In this document: piece after piece, positions 34,630 through 45,000 of the stretch
Layout of the letters: each line of letters begins with the position of its first letter
Numbering within the stretch: the stretch's first letter is position 1
Translations under genes and position numbers: made by a program
The notes under the pieces: generated by a model
Told to the model about the DNA's origin: nothing
Seen by the model: the letters and a program-made list of their open reading frames with translations, nothing else
The model's database searches: none
NCBI GenBank assembly: GCA_963700885.1
Contig: CAVOZJ010000038.1
Location: forward strand, 310,001-374,000
DNA: 64,000 nt
Source: Anderseniella sp963700885
Lineage (GTDB): Bacteria > Pseudomonadota > Alphaproteobacteria > Rhizobiales > Aestuariivirgaceae
Reading direction: 5' to 3'

Positions 34630-34978
34630 AAACGCACTCCTTTTGAGGTGAGGCACCTGCTTCGACTTGCGGCCAAGCTTATACGCTTAATGGCGGACGG
34701 TCCTGTTATCTGGTGCAGCAGTCTTCACATTTAGTCTCTTTTCTTGCGATTGTGGCCGCCTGTGCCTGTTCGGCTGGACGATTGCGATCATTCTTCAAAG
34801 TTGCGGTAAGCATTGCGCAGGCTCCAAGAGCAATCTTCCCATCGGCCTGAATGCCGCCGGAGTGCAAACACCCAATCTTGAGAAACAACTTGCTGAAATG
34901 CTTCCGCTTGGCCATGATTTGGGAAAATAGCTGCGAAAACGCGCAGAAGAAAAACCGCAGTCCATTGCGGAGGGAGCG
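34630..34978. promoter_or_regulatory. Divergent control region, amidohydrolase / AraC gene
   Basis: A 349-bp gap between divergent starts. Ribosome sites AAGGAG (minus) and GGAGGGA (plus) are clear. No palindromic operator was convincing, and no small gene was supported. Confidence 0.5.
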
Positions 34979-35815
34979 ATGAGTAGAGCTGTAGCCGTGT
35001 ATCATGGTGTGTTTGGCCGGGTCACGCTGTATCAACTTGACAGGGAACTGGCGACCCACGCCCATCGTGAGGGCCATCTGGTATTCTATGTCAGCGGCAA
35101 ATTTGGCGGCATGACCGTTGAGGGCGTGCGGTACGAACTGGACACTACTTCGGCGACTGCGGCCAGCCCCTGGCAGCCACACAGTTTTCATCCGGGAGAC
35201 CTTGAAAACGGTTCACTTTTTCTGGTCATGTATATCCGGCCCGAATGGTTTCTGGAGATGTCCAAGCATGCCCGCTTCGGGCTGAATTTTGGATCATCAT
35301 TGATTGAAATGTCGGCGCCTGTCCGGCAATTGGTACATCAGACATCACAATTGCTGCTTGATGACGCCGGCGGCGATCGGATCCGGGATTGCGTGTTCGA
35401 ACTCACCCGGGAATCCTACAATCAAAGCTGGAAGTGTGAACCAGGTGACGCCCGGAAAGAATTGCCTGTCGCGATGCTGCGAGATTTTCGTATCCGCAAT
35501 TCCATCAAGCTGATGAAGTCCCGGCTCGGTGAGGGCGAAAGCATTCTTCTGGATTCGATTGCGCGCGGCGCCGGAATTTCGCGTCCGCACTTCTTCAAAC
35601 TGTTCAAGGAAAATGTAGGGCTGACTCCCAACATCTATCTGAACACCTTGCGGATGGAAACGGCGATCGAGCGGCTGACCCAGTCCAGTGATGCGGTAAC
35701 CTCGATCGGACTGGACCTGGGGTTCTCCTCTCAGGCGAGTTTCACCCGGTTCTTTGCATCGAATGTCGGAATTCCTCCATCCGACTATCGCAGGGTTGCA
35801 CAATTGTCGGCGTAG
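34979..35815 (+). CDS. AraC-family transcriptional regulator
   Basis: 278 residues with GGAGGGA before ATG 34979. The N-terminal half is a cupin-like sensor (VTLYQLDRELATHAHREGHLVFYVSG). The C-terminal about 100 residues hold two HTH motifs: SILLDSIARGAGISRPHFFKLFKENVGLTPNIYL and VTSIGLDLGFSSQASFTRFFASNVGIPPSDYRR. It lies directly before the 20-kb catabolic array and divergent from the amidohydrolase, so it probably senses the substrate and controls both. Confidence 0.9.
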   Translation: MSRAVAVYHGVFGRVTLYQLDRELATHAHREGHLVFYVSGKFGGMTVEGVRYELDTTSATAASPWQPHSFHPGDLENGSLFLVMYIRPEWFLEMSKHARFGLNFGSSLIEMSAPVRQLVHQTSQLLLDDAGGDRIRDCVFELTRESYNQSWKCEPGDARKELPVAMLRDFRIRNSIKLMKSRLGEGESILLDSIARGAGISRPHFFKLFKENVGLTPNIYLNTLRMETAIERLTQSSDAVTSIGLDLGFSSQASFTRFFASNVGIPPSDYRRVAQLSA

Positions 35816-36012
35816 AACGGCAAATTTGCGATGAAGTACAAGACCATGAGACTGTCAGGTATGCATTCTGGCGCGCCTGCTCCTATGATTGTGAAACAAC
35901 CGGCGGTGCAATGCACACTTCCGGCAGGAGGGAACATCTTGGTCTCAATACGGCACCACATCCAGGTTGGCGGTTCGCGGGCGTATGAGTGCGGCTGCCG
36001 GGAGTGTGCGAC

Positions 36013-37026
36013 ATGAAGAATTTCATGGCACGCAATCCATACTGGACGCTGATAATTGTGCTGATCCTTTGTTTTCTGATCTGGGCAATCTTTGCTCCGT
36101 GGCCTCCAGGTTTTGTCGAAGCATTCGGGCGGAAGAAAATCTTCCTGAACGCCCTGTTCAATGGCGTTACACTTGGCGCGCTGTACTTTCTGGTTGCCAG
36201 CGGGTTTACGCTTATCTTCGGACTGATGAAGAACGTCAATCTGGCGCACGGTTCACTGTATCTGCTGGGTGGCTATATCGGCTATGACGTGGCCAACACC
36301 ACCGGGTGGTGGTTGCTCAGCTTTGTTGTGGCATTTGTTGTTGTCGGCGCCATGGGAGTTTTGCTGCAGATTCTTGTGTTTCAGCGAATGGAGGGCCAGG
36401 ATTTACGCCAGACTCTGGTCACTATCGGTATCTCCATCGTGGTAGCTGACCTTATGCTCTGGTACTGGGGCGGTGATTTCTATCAGATCCTGACTCCTGA
36501 CTGGTTGTCCGGCCCGATGACATTGCCGATCATCACTGATCTTAAGAGCAATGGCGATGCAGTCTTTGTGAAATACCCTATTGTCCGGATTATCATTCTG
36601 CTGGCCTCAATCGTCATCGGCCTTGCCATGTGGCTGTCGCTCAACAAGACCCGGATTGGCATGCTGATCCGGGCAGGCGTCGATGACCGTGACATGCTGT
36701 CTGCCACCGGGGTGCGCATTCAAAGGGTGTTTGTACTGGTGTTTGCATTTGGTGCAGGCCTCGCCGGTGTGGCCGGCGTGGTGGGAGGAACATTCCAGTC
36801 GCTGGCACCGGGTGAAGATACCCGCTTCCTGCTGGCATCCCTGGTGGTGGTGATTGTTGGCGGTATGGGATCCATTCCCGGTGCAGCGCTGGGCGCACTG
36901 CTGATCGGGCTGGCTGAACAGTTCGGGTCGGTCTACATGCCCACGTATGCTGTCGTTCTGACCTTCCTGATCATGGTGGTGGTTTTGGCATTCAGGCCGC
37001 AAGGCCTGCTTGGCGAGAGGCGATAG
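36013..37026 (+). CDS. LivH-type ABC permease
   Basis: 337 residues; ATG 36013 with GGGAG upstream is preferred over 35989. Branched-chain-type inner-membrane permease with about eight helices. GVTLGALYFLVASGFTLIFGLMKNVNLAHGSLYLLGGYIGY is the LivH signature, and LVVVIVGGMGSIPGAALGALLIGLAEQF is the EAA-like C-terminal loop. First gene of the continuous + strand array; six bp precede livM. It pairs with the binding protein at 31966-33216. Confidence 0.9.
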   Translation: MKNFMARNPYWTLIIVLILCFLIWAIFAPWPPGFVEAFGRKKIFLNALFNGVTLGALYFLVASGFTLIFGLMKNVNLAHGSLYLLGGYIGYDVANTTGWWLLSFVVAFVVVGAMGVLLQILVFQRMEGQDLRQTLVTIGISIVVADLMLWYWGGDFYQILTPDWLSGPMTLPIITDLKSNGDAVFVKYPIVRIIILLASIVIGLAMWLSLNKTRIGMLIRAGVDDRDMLSATGVRIQRVFVLVFAFGAGLAGVAGVVGGTFQSLAPGEDTRFLLASLVVVIVGGMGSIPGAALGALLIGLAEQFGSVYMPTYAVVLTFLIMVVVLAFRPQGLLGERR

Positions 37027-37031
37027 CACTG

Positions 37032-38129
37032 ATGGCCGTGACCGAAAGTACAAATGCAACGCCGATCAGTGGCAGGCCTCAGTCATGGTGGTCCGGTCTT
37101 TCACTGGGTTCCATCCCGACACCCTACTGGTTTGTTGGCGTGGTTTTGCTGTTTTTGCCTGTTCTCGTCGGGCCGTTCATGTTGTTCCAGGTTTTCGGAT
37201 GGGCACTTATTCTGGGCATGATTGCACTCAGCCTGATGTTTCTTGGCGGGTATGGCGGCATGGTGTCTCTGGTGCAAATGTCGGTCGCAGCGTGTGCGGC
37301 CTACATGCTGGCGATTTTTGGCGACAGCGCCATTACCCAGATTTCGCTGGGCTGGCCGTGGTGGATTGCGATCCCGATTGCGCTGTTCATTGCAACAGCC
37401 TTTGGAACACTGACTGGCGCACTGGCGGTTCGAACGGAGGGCATCTACACGATCATGATCACGCTGGCGATCGCGTCGGCCTTTTTCTATTTCACGCGCC
37501 AGAACTACGTGCTGTTCAACGGTTTTTCCGGCTTCAACGGGGTCAAGCCGCCACAGCTGTTTGGTGTCGACTGGCGCCAGCCAATCCCGTTTTACTACCT
37601 GACGCTATTCTGGGCTGCAGCAGCGTATCTGTCGGTTTTGTATGTCTCGCGCGCGCCGTTCGGGCTGGCGCTGCAGGGCGTGCGGGACAATGCCCGGCGC
37701 ATGGAAGCACTGGGCTACAACGTCACCGCGCACAGGATTGCCGCTTACATCTTTGCCAGCTTCATAGCAGCAATAGCCGGCATTCTGCTGGTCTGGCTGA
37801 ACGGGCAAGTGTCTCCCGGAACGGCGGGGGTCGGACCGGCTATCGACATTTTGATTATCGCGGTAGTCGGTGGCATGGGGCGGCCTGTCGGGCCTTTTAT
37901 AGGCGCCATCATTTATGTGTTGCTCAGAACCTTCGCTCTGGATTTCATGGTGTCGATGGGGTTGTCGGGCGAACGCTTTCAGTTGCTGGTCGGCCTGGTT
38001 TTTCTGGTCATCGTGTTCTGGTCGCCGGACGGCATACTCGGGCTTTGGGACCGCTGGCGCCAAAGGATGAATTCCACTGACCAACTGACAGGCAAGGCAC
38101 CGGACACAGATGGAGGCAGCGGGACATGA
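37032..38129 (+). CDS. LivM-type ABC permease
   Basis: 365 residues with about ten helices. LivM features are ALSLMFLGGYGGMVSLVQMSVAACAAYMLAI, GVRDNARRMEALGYNVTAHRIAAYIFASFIAAIAGIL and IAVVGGMGRPVGPFIGAIIYVLLR. The stop overlaps the livG start by four bases (ATGA). A 356-codon frame in another phase over the same DNA is a shadow. It forms the permease heterodimer with LivH. Confidence 0.9.
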   Translation: MAVTESTNATPISGRPQSWWSGLSLGSIPTPYWFVGVVLLFLPVLVGPFMLFQVFGWALILGMIALSLMFLGGYGGMVSLVQMSVAACAAYMLAIFGDSAITQISLGWPWWIAIPIALFIATAFGTLTGALAVRTEGIYTIMITLAIASAFFYFTRQNYVLFNGFSGFNGVKPPQLFGVDWRQPIPFYYLTLFWAAAAYLSVLYVSRAPFGLALQGVRDNARRMEALGYNVTAHRIAAYIFASFIAAIAGILLVWLNGQVSPGTAGVGPAIDILIIAVVGGMGRPVGPFIGAIIYVLLRTFALDFMVSMGLSGERFQLLVGLVFLVIVFWSPDGILGLWDRWRQRMNSTDQLTGKAPDTDGGSGT

Positions 38130-38932
38130 ACGCCATGGCAAATACCTCCACCATGGCCGGCCGCTTGTCTGCAACCGGTACCGCCAATGCGCTCGAACTG
38201 CGCGGTGTCAGCAAGTTTTTCGGTGCCCTTGCCGCCATGCAGGACATTACGTTAACAGTCAAGCCCGGCGAACGCCGCGCGGTTCTGGGTTCAAACGGAG
38301 CCGGCAAAACCACACTGTTCAACTGCATTACGGGCGACTTCCTGCCGACTTCCGGGGTTGTCCGGATGTTTGGCGAGGACGTCACCAGGTTTCCGCCGCA
38401 TGAGCGCATTCGCCGGGGCCTGCGGCGCACTTACCAGATATCCCTGCTGTTTGGGGGACTGTCCGTAATAGACAATGTCTACCTTGCCTGCCGTGGTGTC
38501 TCGCGCAACCGGTTCTCGCTGATCCGTCCGGGGCGGTCTGACGCACTGATGCAATCGGCATACGACCTGGTAGCGGCGGTGCATCTTGGCGATGTTCAGG
38601 ACACGCTTGTGTCGGCACTTTCATATGGCCAGCAGCGCCAGCTTGAAATTGCCCTCGCGCTTGCCGGGGCGCCGCGTTTTATTCTTTTTGACGAGCCTGC
38701 TGCAGGCCTGTCGCCTGGTGAGCGGCGTGACCTGATCGACATCCTGAACAATCTTCCCGGCCATATGGGATACATCATAATCGAGCATGATATGGATGTG
38801 GCCCTGCGGGTATCTGAAAGCGTTTCGATGATGCACAATGGCCGCGTCTTCAAGGAAGGCAAGCCGGAAGAGATCGAAGCCGACCCGGAAGTGCAGGAGT
38901 TGTATCTGGGAGGAGGGTTCACACATGGCTGA
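38126..38932 (+). CDS. LivG-type ABC ATPase
   Basis: 268 residues. ABC ATPase with Walker A GSNGAGKTT, Q-loop region LRRTYQISLLFGGLSVIDN, signature LSYGQQRQLEIALALA, Walker B FILFDEPAAGLS and the H-loop IIEHDMDVALRV. The LSYGQ signature variant is usual in LivG. It overlaps livM by four bases and the LivF fusion gene by eight bases, so the transporter genes are tightly coupled. Confidence 0.9.
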   Translation: MNAMANTSTMAGRLSATGTANALELRGVSKFFGALAAMQDITLTVKPGERRAVLGSNGAGKTTLFNCITGDFLPTSGVVRMFGEDVTRFPPHERIRRGLRRTYQISLLFGGLSVIDNVYLACRGVSRNRFSLIRPGRSDALMQSAYDLVAAVHLGDVQDTLVSALSYGQQRQLEIALALAGAPRFILFDEPAAGLSPGERRDLIDILNNLPGHMGYIIIEHDMDVALRVSESVSMMHNGRVFKEGKPEEIEADPEVQELYLGGGFTHG

Positions 38933-41126
38933 GCGTTCGTCTTCTACTTCCATTCTGGAGGTCAAGGGCCTCAACGTCTATTATGGCGCATCGCATGCCT
39001 TGCAGGGAGTAGACCTGAAGCTCGGCAAGGGTGTGCTGTCAGTTGTCGGCAGGAACGGCATGGGAAAGACGACGCTGTGCCAGGCTATCATGGGACTGGT
39101 GCCGGTCAGTTCCGGCTCGATCACTTTCAACGGGCAGAACATCACCAACAGGCAACCGTCGGATATCGCCCGGCTGGGGATTGGTTACGTACCGCAGGGG
39201 CGGCGCCTGTGGCGTTCGCTCACGGTGGATGAGCACCTGCGCATGACTGTGGCCGGTCATGACGGTGCCTGGTCAATCGAGCGCATCTATTCAACTTTTC
39301 CGAGGCTGGCCGAACGCAAGAACAACGGCGGCAACCAGTTGTCGGGCGGTGAACAGCAGATGCTGGCGATCAGCCGGGCGCTTCTGCTGAACCCGCGCCT
39401 GCTGGTGATGGATGAGCCTACCGAAGGCCTGGCACCGGTGATCGTGTCACAAGTTGCCAACATGCTGATGCATCTGGGGGAGGAAGCTGACATTGACGTT
39501 CTGGTGATTGAACAGAACATTGGCGTGGCAACCGCCATTTCGGAAAATGTGGCGATCATGGTGAACGGCCGGGTCAACCGATTGATGGCTGCCGCCGCCC
39601 TGGCGGCAGACCGTGAACTGCAGCAAAATCTGCTGGGTGTCGGGCGTCACGGTGATGGCGATGATGATATCGCAGAGCAGGGCGCGTCCGGCGATATAGC
39701 GGAAAAGAAAACCCGCGGCCCCCGCAAGATTTATATTTCCAACCCCAGGCTGCCAACCCGGTGGTCGGCAATTGTGCCTGCGCGGCAAATCGAGATGGCG
39801 GCTCGAACCGAAACGGTTGCTGCTGCGTCGTCTGCCGGCATGGAGCATGTTGAACTCAGACCGTTGTCGGCAATTGGCGAGAACGTGGTTCTGGTCGCTG
39901 GAACCCTGGACACAAAGGGTGTCGAACTGCGGTATGTCAGAGATCTTTTGAAGGCAAACGGCGTGGCGGCGCGCATGGTCGATCTGTCAACATCAGGCAA
40001 ACATTCAGGCGCCGAGATTCCGCCGCATCAGATAGCTGCCTATCATCCGCGAGGCGCGGCTGGTGTATTCACCAATGATCGCGGTACATCTGTCGCCGGC
40101 ATGACGCTGGCATTTGAACGCTGGATCAGGCGGCAGACCGGCATCGCCGGCATCATCAGTGCAGGCGGATCCGGTGGTACGGCAATTGTAACGCCGGCGA
40201 TGCGCAGTCTCCCGGTAGGCATCCCCAAGCTGATGATCTCCACCGTGGCTTCCGGTGACGTGAAAATGTATGTCGGCCCGGCCGATATCATGATGATGTA
40301 CTCGGTTGCTGATGTTCAGGGGTTGAATTCGATAACCCGCGAAGTCCTCGGCAATGGCGCCTATGCCATGGCAGGCATGGTCAATGCCCGCAAGGCGCGT
40401 GCACCCAGATCGAGTGCCGAAGCCGCAAGTGAATTACCCGCGATCGGGCTGACCATGTTTGGCGTTACAACACCGTGCATTCAACAGATCACTGCCGACC
40501 TGGAAACTGATTTTGACTGTCTTGTGTTCCATGCCACCGGTGTTGGCGGGCAGTCGATGGAAAAACTGGTGGAGTCCGGACATCTCACCGGCGTGGTGGA
40601 TATCACTACGACTGAAGTCTGCGATATGATGATGGGCGGAGTGTTTGCTGCCACCGAGGACCGCTTTGGCGCCATGATCCGTGCCGGTATGCCCTATGTG
40701 GGTTCGTGCGGCGCACTCGACATGGTGAACTTCGGTCCACCCGATACGGTGCCGGAGAAGTACAGGGGCAGGGTGTTCTACGAACACAATCCGCAAGTTA
40801 CCCTGATGCGGACCACAGCAGAGGAAAACGACCGCATGGGCCGCTGGATCGGCGAACGCCTCAACAAGATGGAAGCACCGGTCAGGTTCTTCATTCCGGA
40901 AGGCGGTGTGTCAATGCTGGATGCGCCTGAAAAATCATTCCATGACCCGGTTGCGGACAAGGCACTGTTTGATGCGCTTGAGCGCACGGTGCGGCAGACC
41001 TCGACAAGGCAACTGGTACGGTTGCCGCACAATATAAACGATCCGGAATTTTCAGCTCAGGTGGTGCAGGCATTTCGGTTGCTGCATGGCGGTGGCAGGC
41101 CGTCGCGAAAACAGGCAAGGAGATAG
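38925..41126 (+). CDS. Fusion of LivF-type ABC ATPase and Tm-1-like (UPF0261) domain
   Basis: 733 residues. Residues 1-250 are a complete LivF-type ATPase: Walker A GRNGMGKTT, signature LSGGEQQMLAISRALL, Walker B LLVMDEPTEGLAP and VLVIEQNIGVATAISE. A linker of about 50 residues (DDDIAEQGASGDIAEKK) leads to a Tm-1-like/UPF0261 domain from about residue 300: VVLVAGTLDTKGVELRYVRD, GIISAGGSGGTAIVTPAMRSLPVGIPKLMISTVASGD and FHATGVGGQSMEKLV. No stop or frameshift separates the parts. The next gene encodes the TIM barrel that is the second half of plant Tm-1. The fusion ties a possible ligand-processing enzyme to the importer. Confidence 0.87.
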   Translation: MAERSSSTSILEVKGLNVYYGASHALQGVDLKLGKGVLSVVGRNGMGKTTLCQAIMGLVPVSSGSITFNGQNITNRQPSDIARLGIGYVPQGRRLWRSLTVDEHLRMTVAGHDGAWSIERIYSTFPRLAERKNNGGNQLSGGEQQMLAISRALLLNPRLLVMDEPTEGLAPVIVSQVANMLMHLGEEADIDVLVIEQNIGVATAISENVAIMVNGRVNRLMAAAALAADRELQQNLLGVGRHGDGDDDIAEQGASGDIAEKKTRGPRKIYISNPRLPTRWSAIVPARQIEMAARTETVAAASSAGMEHVELRPLSAIGENVVLVAGTLDTKGVELRYVRDLLKANGVAARMVDLSTSGKHSGAEIPPHQIAAYHPRGAAGVFTNDRGTSVAGMTLAFERWIRRQTGIAGIISAGGSGGTAIVTPAMRSLPVGIPKLMISTVASGDVKMYVGPADIMMMYSVADVQGLNSITREVLGNGAYAMAGMVNARKARAPRSSAEAASELPAIGLTMFGVTTPCIQQITADLETDFDCLVFHATGVGGQSMEKLVESGHLTGVVDITTTEVCDMMMGGVFAATEDRFGAMIRAGMPYVGSCGALDMVNFGPPDTVPEKYRGRVFYEHNPQVTLMRTTAEENDRMGRWIGERLNKMEAPVRFFIPEGGVSMLDAPEKSFHDPVADKALFDALERTVRQTSTRQLVRLPHNINDPEFSAQVVQAFRLLHGGGRPSRKQARR

Positions 41127-41129
41127 TCG

Positions 41130-41963
41130 ATGGCCCGGTTTGAACGCGCAGCAATAGTTGAGAAATTTCGCGGCATGATTGATTGTGGCGAGCCGATTGT
41201 CGGTGGCGGGGCAGGCACCGGCCTGTCAGCCAAGTGCGAAGAGGCAGGCGGTATCGATCTGATCGTGATCTACAATTCCGGGCGCTACCGTATGGCGGGC
41301 CGCGGTTCGCTTGCCGGCTTAATGCCATATGGCGATGCCAACCAGATTGTAATGGAAATGGCATCTGAAGTGTTGCCGGTGGCTACACGGACACCGGTAC
41401 TGGCAGGTGTGAACGGTACGGACCCGTTCCGTTTGATGGACGTATTCCTGGACGAACTGAAGAGGGTGGGGTTTTCCGGTGTGCAGAACTTTCCGACGGT
41501 CGGGCTGATTGACGGTACATTCCGGGCAAACCTGGAAGAAACCGGCATGTCTTTCAGCCTGGAAATAGACATGATCGCCAAGGCGCACCGTAAAGACATG
41601 CTGACCACGCCATATGTTTTCTGTGAAGATGATGCCACCGCCATGGCTGAAGCAGGTGCTGACATTATTGTCTGCCATCTCGGATTGACGACCGGAGGAT
41701 CAATTGGCGCAGAAACAGCGCTGACGCTCGAGGATGTCCCGGCCAGGGTCGATGCCTGGGCCGAGGCTGCACTCAAGGTCAACCGGAACATTATCGTGCT
41801 AGTTCACGGCGGGCCCGTTGCGATGCCTGATGATGCTGAGTACGTGTTGAAGAATACCAGCAACTGCCACGGGTTTTATGGTGCTTCGTCGATGGAACGG
41901 CTGCCTGCCGAAGGTGCCCTGACAGAACAGACGAAGACCTTCAAGGCGATAAAGATGGCCTGA
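41130..41963 (+). CDS. Phosphoenolpyruvate-hydrolase-type TIM-barrel protein
   Basis: 277 residues, three bp after the fusion gene. TIM-barrel protein of the PEP_hydrolase/IGPS-like group: GEPIVGGGAGTGLSAKCEEAGGIDLIVIYNSGRYRM, TPVLAGVNGTDPF, GFSGVQNFPTVGLIDG, DIIVCHLGLTTGGSIGA and GFYGASSMERLP. It forms a conserved pair with Tm-1-like UPF0261 proteins; tomato Tm-1 is a fusion of both domains. Enzymatic function is not established in general. Here it may act on the imported compound. Confidence 0.82.
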   Translation: MARFERAAIVEKFRGMIDCGEPIVGGGAGTGLSAKCEEAGGIDLIVIYNSGRYRMAGRGSLAGLMPYGDANQIVMEMASEVLPVATRTPVLAGVNGTDPFRLMDVFLDELKRVGFSGVQNFPTVGLIDGTFRANLEETGMSFSLEIDMIAKAHRKDMLTTPYVFCEDDATAMAEAGADIIVCHLGLTTGGSIGAETALTLEDVPARVDAWAEAALKVNRNIIVLVHGGPVAMPDDAEYVLKNTSNCHGFYGASSMERLPAEGALTEQTKTFKAIKMA

Positions 41964-42015
41964 TGGCCGAAAGAATTAACGGGCCGCCCCAGGGCGGCGT
42001 ATTGGGAGGAAGATC

Positions 42016-45000
42016 ATGACCGGACAGCTGATAGGCCAGCTCATTCTCTGGCTAATTCTGGCGGTTATCGTCATTGTAATCATCTACTGGGTCATGAACT
42101 GGCTGTACCGCCGGTCCACCAAGGAGGTGGCGTTTGTCAGAACCGGTTTCCTGGGCGAAAAGGTGGTGATTGATGGCGGTGCATTCGTGTGGCCGATCAT
42201 ACACGACATAACTCCCGTCAACATGAATACACTGCCACTGGAGGTCGTGCGCGAGAAGGAACATGCACTGATTACCAAGGACCGGATGCGGGTTGATGTA
42301 GAGGCTGAATTCTATGTTCGCGTGCGCCCGGCAAAGGCTTCTGTTTCCATAGCTGCATCCACGCTGGGGCGGCGCACTCTTGAACAGGGCAGGCTGCATG
42401 AACTGCTATCGGGCAAATTCATATCGGCGTTGCGTTCGGTCGCATCTGAAATGTCCATGGAAGAGATGCATGAACAGCGCGGCGCCTATGTGGAACGTGT
42501 TGCCAAGGCAGCCCAGGACGGCCTTGATCTCAACGGTCTCGAGCTTGAATCCGTCGCCATCAAGGATATCGACCAGACAGGGCTTGAGTATTTCAACCCG
42601 TCCAACAGGTTTGATGCAGACGGTCTGACCCGTCTGATCGAGGACATCGAAGCCAAGCGAAAGGTGCGTAACGACATCGAGCAGGATTCCATGATCCGCA
42701 TCCGCTCGCGCAATCTGGAAGCCGAAAAGCAGGCACTGGAAATCGAACGTGAAAGCGAAGAGGCCCGGCTGACCCAGGAACGTGATATCGAGTTCCGCCG
42801 TGCCCAGCAACGTGCCGAACTGGCGCGTGAACGTGCCGAACGCGAAACCGATGCCGAGCGCGCACAGATTTCAGCTCGCCAAACCATCGAAACTCAACGC
42901 ATCGCGCAGGAACGGCAGGTTTCGGAAGCCCGCATTGCGTCTGAACGTGATATTCGACAGCAGGAAATCGAGCGTCAGCAGGCAGTAGAAGCCGCCGAGA
43001 TTGGAGCAAGGGAAAAGACCGAACGGGCCCGCATTGCGCAGGAACGCAACGTCAACGAAGCCCGCATTTCCCATGAACAGCAGACTGAAGCCCAGGAGAT
43101 CGAACGCAGGCAGTCCATCGAGCATGCGCAGATTGCGGCGACCGAGGCAACGGAGCGGGCCCGCATTGAACAGGAACGTACTGTGACAGAAGCTCGTATC
43201 GAACAGGAACGCTCGCTAACCGAAGCACGTATTTCCAAGGAAGAAGATACCCAGCGCCGGGAAATTGCCCGGGGCCAGGCTGTGGAGGCAGCCACGATTG
43301 CCGCGCGTGAAGCGACAGAGAAACTGCGCATCGCCCAGGAGACCGAAGTCAACAGTGACCGTATCGCATCGGACAGGAAAATCCGCGCACTCGAGATTGA
43401 CCGGCAGAAGGCGCTTGATGAAGCTGAAATCGCGGCCCAGCAGGCTACGGAAGCTGCCCGTATTGCCCGCGAGAAAAAGCTCGCGGCGGATCGGATCGCG
43501 TCTGAACAGGTAACCCGTGGCCTGGAAATTGAACAGCGCCGGACCCTGGAAGAAGCAGACATCGTGGCCCGAGAGTCCACTGAAGTATCGCGTATCGGTC
43601 AGGAAGAACGGCTGCGCGCTTTGCAGATCGAGCGCAACCGCGCCATTGACGAGGCCGAAATCGCTGCGCGTGAAGCCGTAGAAGCCAGCCGCATTGCCCA
43701 GGAAATGAAACTGGCCGTGGATCGTATTGAAAGTGAACAGGCTACCAAGGCGCGTGATATTCGCCGGACCCAGGCCATTCAGGAAGCCGAGATTGCTTCT
43801 GCTGAAGCAACCGAAGCTGCCCGTATTGCCCAGGAAAAGAAAATAGCGGCAGAACGTATTGCCTTTGAGCAGGACCTGCGGGAACGCGAGATTGCCCGAA
43901 ACCGGGCTATTGATTCAGCACAGATCAGTGCGTCCGAGGCGACCGAGACGGCACGACTTGCCCAACAGGCCAAGATTGACGCGGAGCGGATTGGGCGCTC
44001 TGAAGAGACCACGCTGCGTGAAGTTGCGGCGCAGCAAGCAACCGAAGCTGCACGCATTGCCCAGAAGAAGAAGGTGGATGCAGAACGTATTGTTGCGGAA
44101 ACCGAAATCCGGGTGCGTGAAATCGAGAGGCAGGAAGCCGTTGACAGCACGCAGGCCGCATCACGCCGCGTCGTCGAAAAGCTGAAAATCGAAAAGGAGA
44201 AGGAAACCTCGCGTGACCAGATTTCGCGCGATGAGGAAATCCGCAACCTCGAGATTGAGCGAAACAAGGTACTCGACCAGGCCCAGATTGCGGCAAACGA
44301 GGCTATCGAGGCGGCTCGCGTTGCTCAGGAAAAGACCGTAAAGGCTGAGCGCATAGCAGCTGAACAGGAAATTCGTGACCGGGAAATCGGACGCGATGAA
44401 GCGGTTGAGACCCGCGAAATCTCCAAGCGGGACAAGGTCGAGCGGGAACGCATCAATGTAGAACTGAACGTGGACAGGGATCGGATTGAAGCCTCCAGGG
44501 CCCGCGATCTGGTGGATATTGATCGCAAGACAGCCATCGAGCAGGCAGACGAGCAGCGCATTGTTGCGCTTGCCGAGGCCAAATCGGAACGTGCCGGGGC
44601 GGAAGCCCGGGTCAGGCAGGCTGAAATTGCCGCACAGCGGGATGTGGACCGGTCCGATGTTGAACGTGAACAGGCGCTGGATGCGGCACGGCTTGAGCGC
44701 AAGCGGTCAATGGAACAGCTGGAAGTTGCCCGCATGCAGGCACTTCGTGAAGCAGAGATTGCCTCCCGCGAGGATGTTGAACGCTCGCGGATTGCATCCG
44801 AACGCGGACTTGATGACGCGCGCATCGGGCATGAGACAGAACGGCGCAAGCTGGAAGTCAATCGCGAGCGTGAGGTCGAGTCCGCCGAGATGGAAAAGGC
44901 GGTTGCCCTTTACAGGAAATCACTTGAGAAATCTGCTGCCCAGGCTGAAGCGGATATTGCCCGTGCCCAGGCAGCTGAAGCCGAGGAACGGGTCAGGACA

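Noticed and set aside
37010..38080. 356-codon + strand frame over livM
   Set aside because: Out-of-phase shadow; the 37032-38129 frame has LivM motifs and couples to livG.
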